A DNA stretch of 64,000 nucleotides from NCBI GenBank assembly GCA_016742255.1, contig JACVCB010000010.1:51740-115739 (forward strand), written 5' to 3'. Positions 51,501-60,960 of this stretch are shown here, piece after piece. Below the pieces are notes generated by a model. It made no database searches. It was not told the DNA's origin and worked only from the letters and a program-made list of their open reading frames with translations. This stretch comes from Leptospira sp. GTDB taxonomy: Bacteria; Spirochaetota; Leptospiria; Leptospirales; Leptospiraceae. How positions within the stretch are numbered: position 1 is the stretch's first letter; every line of letters begins with the position of its first letter. Position numbers and translations under genes: made by a program.

Positions 51501-52630
51501 TACTTTTCATTTCGGTCAAAATTGGATTTATCGTGAATGGGTTTTTCTTCCGAAAGGGCAATAATTTTCGGAACACCTGTCATATCCCAGAGTTCGAGGG
51601 ATGATTTCATTCGTTTTCCAGGAGGTAAGGGGATCACAAATTTTCCTTTTCCTTCTTTGCCCAATTTCAATTCGATTTTTTGGTTAACGAGGTCCCCCAT
51701 GCGCCTTTCCCGAAGTGGAGGGATCGGAAAACTCCTGCGTTTTTCTTCTGCTGGGTATAAGTAAAATTGGATCATGTATTCGGTAGGTTGGGTTGCAGAA
51801 TATTCATAATTTATGATATACCCATTTTCCATTCCGTCTTCATAGGGTAAAATATTGACGATTTGGATTTTACCAGTGTTTGCAGTGGTTGGGAGTGAGG
51901 AATCTATAGGTATGACAGGAATGTTTGTGAAGTTTCCATTTGTTTCTGGTGTTTGCAAATGGGAAAAAATTTTTTGGAAAGAACGGTCGTAGTCTTCTGG
52001 TCCTTTTAATGGAAAATAATTTCCTTCTCCTAAAATGGATAGGCGTTTTAAATCTTCTTCTCCCTTCGGATCAATGTCGATGCCAAGGATCTGGAGGCGA
52101 AATTTTTTTCCTGACTGGCGCCAATTGTACAAAACAGATTTTGGATCCCCTTCACAACTTTCGACTCCATCGGAGATAAAAATAATTTCAGTTTCAATTT
52201 GGTCACTTAACAAGTATTCGCCTACGACTTGTAAGGTTTGGGCGATGGGAGTAGAACCAGCAGGGACAATTGTTGCGAGTTTTTGACTCACAACGGATGC
52301 TCCTCCTCTTTGGATGGGGTGGTACAATCTTGCCGATTGGCAACCGGCAATTCGGTTTCCATATGCCACAAGACCAACACTTGCATCTTTAGGCAGTCCA
52401 CTTAACACTTGAATGAGTTTTTCTTTGGCGACGGCCATTCGTGTTTTGCCATCCCATTTTTCGGACATGGAACCACTCGCGTCTAAAATAAACACATAGC
52501 GTTTGTTATTTGGTATTTGGGGAATAATGGAATGTGGATTTGAAAAAAACAAAAAAAGTGAAAAGATAAACAAAATCCCAAATGGATGAGTTTGGAAATT
52601 GTAGGTTTTCTTTCTTTTTTGTTTTCGCAC
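51500..52630 (-). CDS. Von Willebrand factor type A domain protein
   Basis: The 376-residue protein starts at a GTG and has an export signal (FGILFIFSLFLFFSNPHSII). A vWA domain follows with an intact metal site: DASGSMS at residues ~51-57, GSTPIAQTL and IIFISDGVESCEGDP. About 150 further residues form a strand-rich domain. Such proteins bind partners through a metal ion, usually in the periplasm or on the surface. It is coupled to the TPR-like gene downstream. Confidence 0.88.
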   Translation of the reverse strand: MRKQKRKKTYNFQTHPFGILFIFSLFLFFSNPHSIIPQIPNNKRYVFILDASGSMSEKWDGKTRMAVAKEKLIQVLSGLPKDASVGLVAYGNRIAGCQSARLYHPIQRGGASVVSQKLATIVPAGSTPIAQTLQVVGEYLLSDQIETEIIFISDGVESCEGDPKSVLYNWRQSGKKFRLQILGIDIDPKGEEDLKRLSILGEGNYFPLKGPEDYDRSFQKIFSHLQTPETNGNFTNIPVIPIDSSLPTTANTGKIQIVNILPYEDGMENGYIINYEYSATQPTEYMIQFYLYPAEEKRRSFPIPPLRERRMGDLVNQKIELKLGKEGKGKFVIPLPPGKRMKSSLELWDMTGVPKIIALSEEKPIHDKSNFDRNEK

Positions 52631-52662
52631 CTGTACAACATCGGCGAAAAAGAGAAATGACC

Positions 52663-53289
52663 TTAGAGGGATTTGGGATCTAAAAAGGGAGGTTTTACCA
52701 GGTTCGGTTTGACCAATTTAGGTGTACGATCAAAAGAAGAATGTTCTTTCAAAAAACGAAGGATCATTTCACAGGTTGCTCCCCACAGAAGTCCATCTGG
52801 CAAATCAAAATAATACGCAAAATGTTTTGGTTCTCGATTGGGGATCTCAATTGCATAAAAAGGTTTTGTCCAAAGTTCGGAAAAGGGAAGGAGGATCACT
52901 CGTTCCACCTCATCTACATTTTTGGAAAAAGAAAAATCCCCATTGTATTTCGCTAAAAATGGAGTAATGTGAAACCCCGTGCGTGTGTGGAGTCCTTCCA
53001 GTTTGCCGAGTACATCAAGGGTAGTTTGTTTGACACCCATCTCCTCTTCCCATTCGCGAAGGGCAGTGACCAGTAAATTGCGGTCTGATGTTTCCATCAC
53101 ACCACCTGGAAAGGAAATTTGACCAGGGTGTGATTTTAGGTGTTTGGCACGTTCTGTGAGGATGATCCCTTCGGCAGTTGTGTTAGAACCAAACAAAGGG
53201 AAAATGACACCAGATTTGGTTTCCGATGTCTCTGGGATCGAATCAAAGTCCCTTGAAAGTTTTTCGACAAAGGACTCGTAGGGTAACAT
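52663..53289 (-). CDS. Nudix hydrolase of the CoA-pyrophosphatase (NudL) type
   Basis: The product is about 208 residues. HPGQISFPGGVMETSDRNLL followed by VTALREWEEEMGV matches the NudL version of the Nudix box, in which an acidic-rich stretch replaces the usual spacing ahead of REWEEE. ILTERAKHLKSHPGQISFPG is the family's specific CoA motif region. It should hydrolyse CoA or other nucleoside diphosphate derivatives. The ATG at 53289 overlaps the rnd stop codon (TGATG). Confidence 0.85.
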   Translation of the reverse strand: MLPYESFVEKLSRDFDSIPETSETKSGVIFPLFGSNTTAEGIILTERAKHLKSHPGQISFPGGVMETSDRNLLVTALREWEEEMGVKQTTLDVLGKLEGLHTRTGFHITPFLAKYNGDFSFSKNVDEVERVILLPFSELWTKPFYAIEIPNREPKHFAYYFDLPDGLLWGATCEMILRFLKEHSSFDRTPKLVKPNLVKPPFLDPKSL

Positions 53290-54509
53290 CAACCCTCGTC
53301 TTTCGAGTTTTGGTTTTGTTTTTTCCTACGTTTGGCAACAAATGCTTCCTTGGAACGAATCGCCACCAAACGGTTGATCATCGAATCAAAAGGTAGTCCT
53401 TGGATGGCAGCAAGTAAACTTGGTCCATAATTTTGCACTTTCCAATCGGAAAACACATGGAGGGCCTTTAACTCTTCTAAATCTTTAGGAGCTGCTTTTA
53501 GAATTGTGATGAGTTGTTTATTCGAAGGCAGAAGTGAATGTTCCATACGTCTAGCGCGCATAATGCGGAGACGCCATTTTTTTGCATTTTCGAATTTATG
53601 GTTTTCGTCTTCGTTTAAGTCTTCGCCATGTCGTTTCGAAAGTTCAGAAGTATCAATAGGATCATTGTATTCAGCAGTCAAAAGTTTGAAAATTTCGGTT
53701 CCATCTTTTTTTCCAAACCATTCCACACATTTTTCTTCGTTCGGATGTCCCTTTACCGCTTGTGACAATCGGTCGTTATTAAACACACGAAAACTTGCTT
53801 TATTAATTCGTTTTGCTTTTTCATCTCGGTAACGAAGGAGTTCTAAAATTTTCCTTCGTTCGAGTGGTGTGAAGTTAAGGATGTCAGGAAATTTTCCAAG
53901 AGAAAAACCTTCTCCTTCTTTTGCTACGTATTCTTCTGATGCAATGAATTCAAATTCGGAAATAGCTTCGTCATACAGAGTCCTACGTTTGAGTTCTTCC
54001 TCCATTTTTAACCAAATGGATTCTAGATAGGCAGTGTCGAGAGCAGCATATTTAAGTTGTTGTTTTTGTAAGGGACGGATTTCCCAATTCGACTTTTGTT
54101 CCACTTTGGAGAGAGTCACTTTGTGGTAATGTTCCACGACAAATGATAACGAACTTTGTTCTAAAGACAATAAACGAGAACTGATCATTGTATCTGCCGT
54201 ATTCACAAATTTGAATCCAAAGTCGCGTTTGAGGGCTTTGATGTCATCTTGTGCGGAATGGAAGATTTTCAGAATATTGGGATCTTCAAACAAAGGACCG
54301 AGAGCTGACAAATTTGTGATCTTTAGTGGGTCAATTAGGTAATTTTTGCCATTGGAATTGATCTGAATGAGACAAACTTTGGGGTAATATGTGTAATAAC
54401 CCGAAGACTCTGTGTCAATCGACATGATTTTGGACTGTCTTAGATTGATCAGGGCCAAATCTAACGCTTTTGCTGTATCGACGAGAATATAGTTGGAATT
54501 GATTTGCAT
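53289..54509 (-). CDS. rnd: Ribonuclease D
   Basis: The 406-residue protein has the DEDDy 3'-5' exonuclease motifs: IDTESSGYYTY (Asp, Glu), FHSAQDDIKALKRDFG (Asp), and KYAALDTAYLESIW (Tyr and Asp). HRDC-type helical domains follow (FTPLERRKILELLRYRDEKA and LLPSNKQLITILKAAP). It trims tRNA and other structured RNA 3' ends. It is divergent from purF across 41 bp and coupled to the Nudix gene downstream. Confidence 0.92.
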   Translation of the reverse strand: MQINSNYILVDTAKALDLALINLRQSKIMSIDTESSGYYTYYPKVCLIQINSNGKNYLIDPLKITNLSALGPLFEDPNILKIFHSAQDDIKALKRDFGFKFVNTADTMISSRLLSLEQSSLSFVVEHYHKVTLSKVEQKSNWEIRPLQKQQLKYAALDTAYLESIWLKMEEELKRRTLYDEAISEFEFIASEEYVAKEGEGFSLGKFPDILNFTPLERRKILELLRYRDEKAKRINKASFRVFNNDRLSQAVKGHPNEEKCVEWFGKKDGTEIFKLLTAEYNDPIDTSELSKRHGEDLNEDENHKFENAKKWRLRIMRARRMEHSLLPSNKQLITILKAAPKDLEELKALHVFSDWKVQNYGPSLLAAIQGLPFDSMINRLVAIRSKEAFVAKRRKKQNQNSKDEG

Positions 54510-54550
54510 CTAATTGGGATTTTGGAAATACTGCAATTGTCATTCTAACA

Positions 54551-55978
54551 ATGATTCTCCAATCTGACAAACCAAAAGAAGAATGTGCCATATTCGGCAT
54601 CTACAATAGCAAGGAAGCTGCTAATTTTACCTACCTAGGTTTGTACTCGATGCAACACCGTGGCCAGGAGTCCAGTGGGATTGTCTCAACCGATGGATCA
54701 CACTTATACCGGTATGCCAACATGGGCCTCGTGGCAAATATCTTCACTCAACCGAAGATCAAAGAGCTCATTGGGGATGCGGCCATTGGTCACAACCGGT
54801 ATTCCACAACGGGAGCCAGTTTTCTTAGGAATGCACAGCCCATCCGCGTGGAATCCCACTTAGGTCCTGTGGCTCTTGCCCACAATGGAAACCTGGTCAA
54901 CTCTTGGGACATTCGAAATAAGCTCGAAAGAGACGGATCGATCTTCCAAACCACCATCGATTCCGAAGTCATTGTCCACTTAATGGCAAAAAGCCATAAA
55001 ACAGACCTTCTCGAAGCTCTCTGTGAATCTCTCGCACAAGTGCGAGGAGCCTATTCTTTGTTAGTTTTAACTCCAAGATACCTCATTGCCGTTCGGGATC
55101 CAAATGGATTTCGTCCACTTGTGATGGGGAAACGTTCTGACGGAGCAATTGTGTTCGCATCGGAAACTTGTGCGTTCGACATCACCGAAACAGAATATGT
55201 AAGGGATGTGGAACCTGGTGAGATGGTTGTGATTGACCATACAGGAATGAGGTCTCTTTATCCATTCCCAAAAGCAAAACCAAGCCTCTGTATTTTTGAA
55301 TACATCTACTTTGCAAGACCTGATTCGTATATCTTTGAAGAGTCGGTTTATAAAGTAAGAAAGTCTCTTGGCCGCCAACTTGCACGCGTTATGCCAGTAG
55401 AAGCAGATGTCATCATACCAGTGCCGGATTCTGCAAATATTGCGGCTCTTGGTTACAGTGAAGAATCAGGGATACCTTACCAAAGTGGACTTGTTCGTTC
55501 TCATTACATTGGTCGAACCTTCATTGAACCAGACCAAAAGATTCGGGACTTTGGTGCCAAAATCAAATACAATGTGGTGAAGGAAGTTGTGAATGGGAAA
55601 CGTGTTGTTATCATTGACGACTCGGTAATGCGAGGTACCACAAGCCGTAAGATCATCAAAATGATCCGGAATGCTGGAGCCAAAGAAATCCATTTCCGCG
55701 TATCGGCACCACCAACCGTTGCCCCATGTTATTATGGAATTGATATTCCAACTCACAAAGAACTCATTGCGTCCACCCATACCATTGAAGAAATTCAAAA
55801 GTACCTTCGTGTGGATTCCCTTGCGTATTTAACATTAGATACAATGCATAAGGCAGTGGAAGGACATAAAGGTGGTGGGTTTTGTGATGCATGTTTTACA
55901 TCTAATTACCCTGTCGAATTCCAAGACCATGCGGGAAACCAAAAGTCACTCTTTACGGAATACGCAACGGAAGAGTGA
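54551..55978 (+). CDS. purF: Amidophosphoribosyltransferase
   Basis: The 475-residue protein has a short 11-residue propeptide before Cys12 of ECAIFGIYNS, the glutaminase nucleophile. It shows LYSMQHRGQESSGIV, IGHNRYSTTG, the PRPP-binding VVIIDDSVMRGTTS and a C-terminal GGGFCDACFTSNYP. It makes phosphoribosylamine from PRPP and glutamine, the first committed step of purine synthesis. Its stop codon overlaps the queD start by four bases. Confidence 0.96.
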   Translation: MILQSDKPKEECAIFGIYNSKEAANFTYLGLYSMQHRGQESSGIVSTDGSHLYRYANMGLVANIFTQPKIKELIGDAAIGHNRYSTTGASFLRNAQPIRVESHLGPVALAHNGNLVNSWDIRNKLERDGSIFQTTIDSEVIVHLMAKSHKTDLLEALCESLAQVRGAYSLLVLTPRYLIAVRDPNGFRPLVMGKRSDGAIVFASETCAFDITETEYVRDVEPGEMVVIDHTGMRSLYPFPKAKPSLCIFEYIYFARPDSYIFEESVYKVRKSLGRQLARVMPVEADVIIPVPDSANIAALGYSEESGIPYQSGLVRSHYIGRTFIEPDQKIRDFGAKIKYNVVKEVVNGKRVVIIDDSVMRGTTSRKIIKMIRNAGAKEIHFRVSAPPTVAPCYYGIDIPTHKELIASTHTIEEIQKYLRVDSLAYLTLDTMHKAVEGHKGGGFCDACFTSNYPVEFQDHAGNQKSLFTEYATEE

Positions 55979-56352
55979 TGGAAGAGATCGAACTTTCCAA
56001 AACCTTTGGTTTTGAAGCTGCCCATTTTTTACCAAATGTCCCAGAAGGACACAAATGCAAACGAATGCACGGTCATAGTTTTCGTTTTGCTGTGTATCTA
56101 AAGGGTGAAATCAATCCGCATACAGGTTGGATCATGGACTTTGGGGAACTGAAATCCATCGTAAAACCAATCTTAGACGAACATTTGGACCATTATGTAT
56201 TAAATGATGTTCCAGGGTTAGAAAATCCAACGAGCGAAAATATAGCTGTATGGCTTTGGAACCAACTTAAACCAAAACTTCCACTACTCGATAAAATCAC
56301 TCTTTACGAAACTTGTACAAGTTCCTGTGTGTATAGAGGACCGAAAAAATAA
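55975..56352 (+). CDS. queD: 6-carboxy-5,6,7,8-tetrahydropterin synthase
   Basis: The 125-residue protein has FGFEAAHFLPNVPEGHKCKR followed by MHGHSFR, giving the zinc-binding His residues and catalytic Cys of QueD. WIMDFGELKSIVKPILDEHL DHYVLND and LYETCTSSCVYR complete the pattern. It makes the tetrahydropterin intermediate of queuosine synthesis. It sits between purF and queC; queE and queF are not in the window. Confidence 0.93.
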   Translation: MMEEIELSKTFGFEAAHFLPNVPEGHKCKRMHGHSFRFAVYLKGEINPHTGWIMDFGELKSIVKPILDEHLDHYVLNDVPGLENPTSENIAVWLWNQLKPKLPLLDKITLYETCTSSCVYRGPKK

Positions 56353-57105
56353 ATGGTTTCCGTTTCGGATTCCACAAACAAATCCCAATCGGAAAAAAAA
56401 GGTGCCGTCGTACTTTTGTCAGGTGGTCTAGATTCTACTACTTGTCTTTATGTTGCCGCAAAGGAATTTGGTTTCCCCAAAAACAAAAAACTACCGATCC
56501 TCGCTCTTTCGTTTGATTATTCCCAAAAACATAAAATTGAACTCATCAAAAGTAAAAAAATAGCAAAAGAACTCGGAGTCAAACACGTGATCCAAAAATT
56601 GGATCCAGGATTTTTTTTAGGAAGTTCTCTTACTGAAAAAAAAATTAAAGTGAGAAAAAACGCCAAATCACTGTTTAATGGTAAAGATAAAGAGATTCCG
56701 AATACCTATGTCCCTGGTCGTAACATTTTATTTTTATCGTTTGCTTTGTCTCTAGCGGAAGGCCATGGATATGATTCCATTTACATTGGAGTGAATGCTT
56801 TAGATTATTCTGGGTATCCCGATTGTCGGCCTGAGTTTATCGAATCCTTTCAAAAGATGGCAAATCTCGGGACAAAAAAAGGAGTCAGTGGTATTGGAGA
56901 TTCCATCCAAATTAGAACACCCCTCCTTCATCTTGGGAAAAAAGAAATTATAGAACTAGGATTCCAAGTAGACGCTCCACTCCACCTAACGCATTCTTGT
57001 TATGATCCTGTTCTTGGGAAACCTTGTGGAAAATGTGATTCTTGCATTTTAAGAGCAAAAGGTTTTTTAGAAGTTGGACTTCCGGATCCAGCCTTAAAAA
57101 ACTAA
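56353..57105 (+). CDS. queC: 7-cyano-7-deazaguanine synthase
   Basis: The 250-residue protein has the PP-loop LSGGLDSTTCLYVA near residue 24 and the C-terminal zinc site CYDPVLGKPCGKCDSCILRA. TYVPGRNILFLSFALSLAEG and YPDCRPEFIESFQKMANLGT also match QueC. It converts carboxydeazaguanine to preQ0 with ATP and ammonia. It starts directly after the queD stop codon. Confidence 0.95.
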   Translation: MVSVSDSTNKSQSEKKGAVVLLSGGLDSTTCLYVAAKEFGFPKNKKLPILALSFDYSQKHKIELIKSKKIAKELGVKHVIQKLDPGFFLGSSLTEKKIKVRKNAKSLFNGKDKEIPNTYVPGRNILFLSFALSLAEGHGYDSIYIGVNALDYSGYPDCRPEFIESFQKMANLGTKKGVSGIGDSIQIRTPLLHLGKKEIIELGFQVDAPLHLTHSCYDPVLGKPCGKCDSCILRAKGFLEVGLPDPALKN

Positions 57106-57178
57106 TCATTCCATTTTTACGGTTTCACCAATGATTGATTTTAAAAATCACAATTTAAAAACGGAATTGAAAAGTTTG

Positions 57179-58597
57179 ATGCGAATGTATATTTTAATAT
57201 TCTATTATATTCTTATCATTAGTTTTACATTTCAATGTAAACCATCTGTTTTGAATAATCCTTCTGATTTCCAATCCAAATCATTTTTGGAAACACAGAT
57301 TTTGAAATGTATGTTGAATGGTTGGGATTGTATTGAGCTGCCGCAAAACAACCAAGGGAATAAACTGTGGACCAAAATTTTTGGTCAATCTGGCACGTTC
57401 CAAACATTTGGAAATTCGTCTGCAGTAGAACGAAGTGGAAATGTATACATGGTAGGGACTACCACTGGATCTATTTTTGGACAAACCAAAATATCACCCA
57501 CTTCAGAAAATGATATTATAATCGCAAAATTCAAACCTGATGGCCAATTGATTTGGGCAAAACAAACAGGTAGCACTGTTACAAGTTCGACCTATGTGGA
57601 GTTGTCACATATCGATATATTTGGTAATTTATACCTGATAGGTTCTGCAAATACTCCATTCAATGAGCTTGGATCAATTGGAGCTGGATCATTGCTTATC
57701 AAAGTTAATAGTTCTGGAGTGATTCTTTGGACAAGAGTTGTCCCTACTGGAGGGGAAACATTGGGATATGGAATCACATCTGACCCATGGGGAAATGTAT
57801 ACATTACTGGAAACACAGAGGAACAACTGCTAAATGGTCAATCTGCAACAGGTGCACGAAATACTTTTATCTTTAAATATAATCCTGTTGGAGATTTAGT
57901 TTGGACAAAACTTTTTGATAGCACTGGGATTTCTTCCTATGGTCAAAACATTCAGTATGAAGTCACAACTCAGTCTTTGATCGTGTCTGGGCAAATTAGT
58001 GCAACAGCTCAATTTTTTAATAAGACTCCTCCTGGATCTATAACTGATTCATATATCGTATCATTTGATTTAAATGGTAATTTGAAATGGGTACAATTGA
58101 TTGGTGGAACAGGGTTTGCAACTCAAATTCGAACTATGTCTGTTGATCAAAAAGGATCCATTTACGTCGCAGGTGACACCAATGGAAATTTGGAAAGTAA
58201 TACCATAGATGGAGCTTCTGTTCAATTTTTAACTCGTTTGAATATTTTCGGAGATAAAATTTGGACAAAAATGTTAGGTGGTGGTGGCTCAAGTGTTACT
58301 CTTGTGGGTGGTCTTTACGCAGATAATTCCGGTCATGTGTATTCATTTGGTAAAACAAATGGCAATTTATTGGGGATTAGCAAATTAGGAAACAATGATG
58401 CTTATTTGGCAAAATATGATTTAAAGGGAAATATAGAATGGATTCGGTTGTCAGGAAATACATCCATTGATTTGACGGGACGAGGGATTTCATCAGATCG
58501 TTTTGGTGTTTTGTATGTCACTGGATTTACTTCAGGTAGTTTTGATGGCCAAAACAAATTAGGGACATACGACGCATTCCTCATCAAATATGAATGA
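57179..58597 (+). CDS. Propeller-repeat (SBBP) lipoprotein
   Basis: From the ATG at 57179 the product is about 472 residues; in-frame ATGs at 57131 and 57185 are alternatives, none with a strong Shine-Dalgarno sequence. A signal ends in SFTFQC (lipobox) and leads into LNNPSDFQSKSFLETQILKC, the same N-terminal module as in the DUF1554 lipoprotein at 11184. Seven repeats follow, marked by LWTKIFG, IWAKQTG, LWTRVVP, VWTKLFD, KWVQLIG, IWTKMLG and EWIRLSG, with G.VY..G and D.FL.KY segments. Seven blades predict a closed beta-propeller. It is probably surface-exposed; the ligand is unknown. Confidence 0.85.
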   Translation: MRMYILIFYYILIISFTFQCKPSVLNNPSDFQSKSFLETQILKCMLNGWDCIELPQNNQGNKLWTKIFGQSGTFQTFGNSSAVERSGNVYMVGTTTGSIFGQTKISPTSENDIIIAKFKPDGQLIWAKQTGSTVTSSTYVELSHIDIFGNLYLIGSANTPFNELGSIGAGSLLIKVNSSGVILWTRVVPTGGETLGYGITSDPWGNVYITGNTEEQLLNGQSATGARNTFIFKYNPVGDLVWTKLFDSTGISSYGQNIQYEVTTQSLIVSGQISATAQFFNKTPPGSITDSYIVSFDLNGNLKWVQLIGGTGFATQIRTMSVDQKGSIYVAGDTNGNLESNTIDGASVQFLTRLNIFGDKIWTKMLGGGGSSVTLVGGLYADNSGHVYSFGKTNGNLLGISKLGNNDAYLAKYDLKGNIEWIRLSGNTSIDLTGRGISSDRFGVLYVTGFTSGSFDGQNKLGTYDAFLIKYE

Positions 58598-58599
58598 AC

Positions 58600-60306
58600 T
58601 TATCTTCTCCATTTGACTGGCCTTGAAAAATTTTTGCTTCTTCCTGGTTTGATATGGAATTTGGAACGTGTGACTTTTGGTGAATGTATTCTTGCTTGGT
58701 TGAATTTAAAACGACCAGGTTTGATATCTAGTTTTCCTTTCGGAATGTAGGTTCTTGCTTTTAATAAAGCAAATAATCCATCTAAATCAATTTCACTCGT
58801 AGCAATGGATCCAGATAATTCTTCCTCTTCTTCATCGTCCGCCTCATCGTCTTCCTCTTCTTCGCCATTTTCATCTTCTACATCCGTTAAAGGTTTACCT
58901 TTTGCGTCATTCATACTGACTTCCAAGTTGATTGGTTTCGGTTCCTTGTATTTCGAACGGAATTTGGAATTCGCATAAAAACTTAAGATTTCTGATTCTG
59001 CAAGTTGTTGTGAAATTGGTTCATTGAATGCATTCGGTAATGATTTTGAAAGAATGAAGATCCGGTCTTGCAATTTAAAACAAGAGAAAATAAACAATTC
59101 TTTCTTAGCACTTTCTGAACCTGATTCCGGTTTATGGATTTCTAGTATAAATGTATAAGTTCCGTTTCGATATTCAGAGATGAAGGATTCATTGGTAATA
59201 TTTGATTTTGGGAATTGTTTTTGGATTTTATCAACTAACTTAGACTGAATGAAGTTTTTCAAAGTAGATTCAATTCCATTGGTAATCACATCTGTCTCGA
59301 TTTTCTGGTCAACTTTGATCGCTTGGATTTTGTATAAACCATTGATTGGATCATAAAAACTTACTTTTTCTTTTCCATCTCTTAGTACTGCAAACCTTAC
59401 ATCGACAGGAATCGTAGTTTCAAATAAACCAGAGTCTGATCGATATATATTCCCTCTAATATCTCCATACACTGGATTTAAATATTTGATTGGTAGTGGT
59501 TTGCTATATTTGTTTTCTAATGAATCCAAAAATTGGTCTTTGGAATGGTCATAAAATCTATAGTCTTGGTTATATGGAACAACTTCATTAAAAAGGTTGA
59601 ATGTAGGTAAAAATAGCCAAGAGATTACTTTCCTATATCCGAATTTGTAAGTTGTGATTTCTGGATTGGGTACTAATGGTTTTCTTTTGGAGATAACAAA
59701 ATAGTGATTTTCATATTGTAATGCGGGAATGACACCTAAAGTAAACACAAATAAAAGTGAGTTAATGTCATCGATTTCTTTTTTTGCATAATACAATTGA
59801 TAGTATGTGTCACAGTTATTGATTTCATTGTTTAAGATCGTTTGATCATTTGTATAAAGAATAGTGTCTGCATCGACGATTTCAGCATATTTGGACAAAG
59901 TTTTTTTATCATTTGGGTTACCATTTAAGTTTTCAATTTGTTGGAATCGTTCGAATGTTTTGTTTGTGCGAAACGATTCTAACTCCTTTAGATACGGCCA
60001 AGAATTAGGAATTCCATAAATTTGTTTGATATGTCTTGAGTTTATATTTTTGAGTTTTAAATTGGTTCGAATGTTCTCGATGAATTGGAAATCGATTTGT
60101 TTATCCGATACCAAATTGGACTGTGAATTTTCAGATTCCATTTGGAAGGGAATACTTGAAATAAAACAAGAAACACCATTTCTTTCAAGTACTGAATCAC
60201 TTTCGGAAATTGGGATTTCATTTCCTTTGTCTTTTGATAATCGAGTATGGTACCAACTGATTTGGCACTGGTATAAAAAAAGGAAAAGGAAGAAATGAAT
60301 TTTCAT
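58600..60306 (-). CDS. Large lipoprotein of unknown function with acidic and basic C-terminal tracts
   Basis: From the ATG at 60306 the signal MKIHFFLFLFLYQC ends in a lipobox, leaving a mature protein of about 555 residues. The main body has no family I recognise. Near residue 490 an acidic run (about 20 of 25 residues Asp or Glu) precedes a C-terminal basic tail ending KPGRSKNFSRPVKWRR. The opposite charges could fold onto each other or bind metal ions and polyanions. Only two bases separate it from the convergent propeller gene. Confidence 0.75.
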   Translation of the reverse strand: MKIHFFLFLFLYQCQISWYHTRLSKDKGNEIPISESDSVLERNGVSCFISSIPFQMESENSQSNLVSDKQIDFQFIENIRTNLKLKNINSRHIKQIYGIPNSWPYLKELESFRTNKTFERFQQIENLNGNPNDKKTLSKYAEIVDADTILYTNDQTILNNEINNCDTYYQLYYAKKEIDDINSLLFVFTLGVIPALQYENHYFVISKRKPLVPNPEITTYKFGYRKVISWLFLPTFNLFNEVVPYNQDYRFYDHSKDQFLDSLENKYSKPLPIKYLNPVYGDIRGNIYRSDSGLFETTIPVDVRFAVLRDGKEKVSFYDPINGLYKIQAIKVDQKIETDVITNGIESTLKNFIQSKLVDKIQKQFPKSNITNESFISEYRNGTYTFILEIHKPESGSESAKKELFIFSCFKLQDRIFILSKSLPNAFNEPISQQLAESEILSFYANSKFRSKYKEPKPINLEVSMNDAKGKPLTDVEDENGEEEEDDEADDEEEEELSGSIATSEIDLDGLFALLKARTYIPKGKLDIKPGRFKFNQARIHSPKVTRSKFHIKPGRSKNFSRPVKWRR

Positions 60307-60669
60307 TCGGGGAACCACCAAAGAAAGTAGTGATTTCTGTAAGTCTGTCAAAACAATTTAGGCTAATACTTGTTAGGATTTTTTCAAATGTGTTCTGGAT
60401 ACAATTTGAGATCTTTCCCATTCGTTCCAATGAAATTATCAGATTCCACACAGGATCACTCGGAACATTTATGTTTTTGCTCCTTGGAAATTCAAAATCG
60501 TCGTATGATTTTTTGGGAATCTGAGGATTCGGTACTAAATTTGATTTAAGGAACACATTCCAAACCCCGGACATTTGGTTCAAAAGTCTGGATCAGGCCC
60601 TAGTTTACGTAAAATTCCCGAAAATATTGTTTCCAAAATGGCCATTTTTTCCATAACTACTACTAGTTT
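60307..60669. other. Intergenic region upstream of pntAb, no gene seen
   Basis: The 363-bp gap separates divergent genes. I find no convincing open frame with a start site, no repeat shared with other parts of the window, and no clear hairpin plus T-run. It must hold the promoters of the lipoprotein and pnt genes. No pntAa gene is present, though it usually precedes pntAb in split-subunit operons. Confidence 0.5.
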
Positions 60670-60960
60670 ATGGAAATATTTGTTACAGCCGTCACGATTT
60701 TCGTTTTAGCGATTTTCGTGGGATTTGAAATCATCACAAAAATCCCTCCCATCCTCCACACCCCACTTATGTCGGGTTCGAACGCCATTTCCGGCATCAC
60801 CCTCATCGGTGCATTGTATGCTGCTGGAATCCAAGAGAGCAATATCACTAAAATTTTGGGCTTACTCTCTGTTATTTTTGCTACCATCAACGTTGTGGGC
60901 GGATTTCTCGTTACACATAGAATGCTTGGCATGTTCAAGAAAAAGGATGCACCGAAATAA
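60670..60960 (+). CDS. pntAb: NAD(P) transhydrogenase alpha subunit, membrane part (PntAb type)
   Basis: The 96-residue protein is made of three hydrophobic segments: ILAIFVGFEIITKIPPILHT type, MSGSNAISGITLIGALYAAG and a VIFATINVVGGFLVTHRML helix. This matches the separate membrane subunit PntAb. With PntAa and PntB it couples proton flow to NADPH production from NADH. Its stop codon overlaps the pntB start (TAATG). The soluble PntAa subunit must be encoded elsewhere. Confidence 0.88.
   Translation: MEIFVTAVTIFVLAIFVGFEIITKIPPILHTPLMSGSNAISGITLIGALYAAGIQESNITKILGLLSVIFATINVVGGFLVTHRMLGMFKKKDAPK

Noticed and set aside
60218..60583. Minus-strand open frame upstream of the acidic lipoprotein gene
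   Set aside because: It overlaps the lipoprotein signal-peptide region in another frame and shows no recognisable protein pattern.
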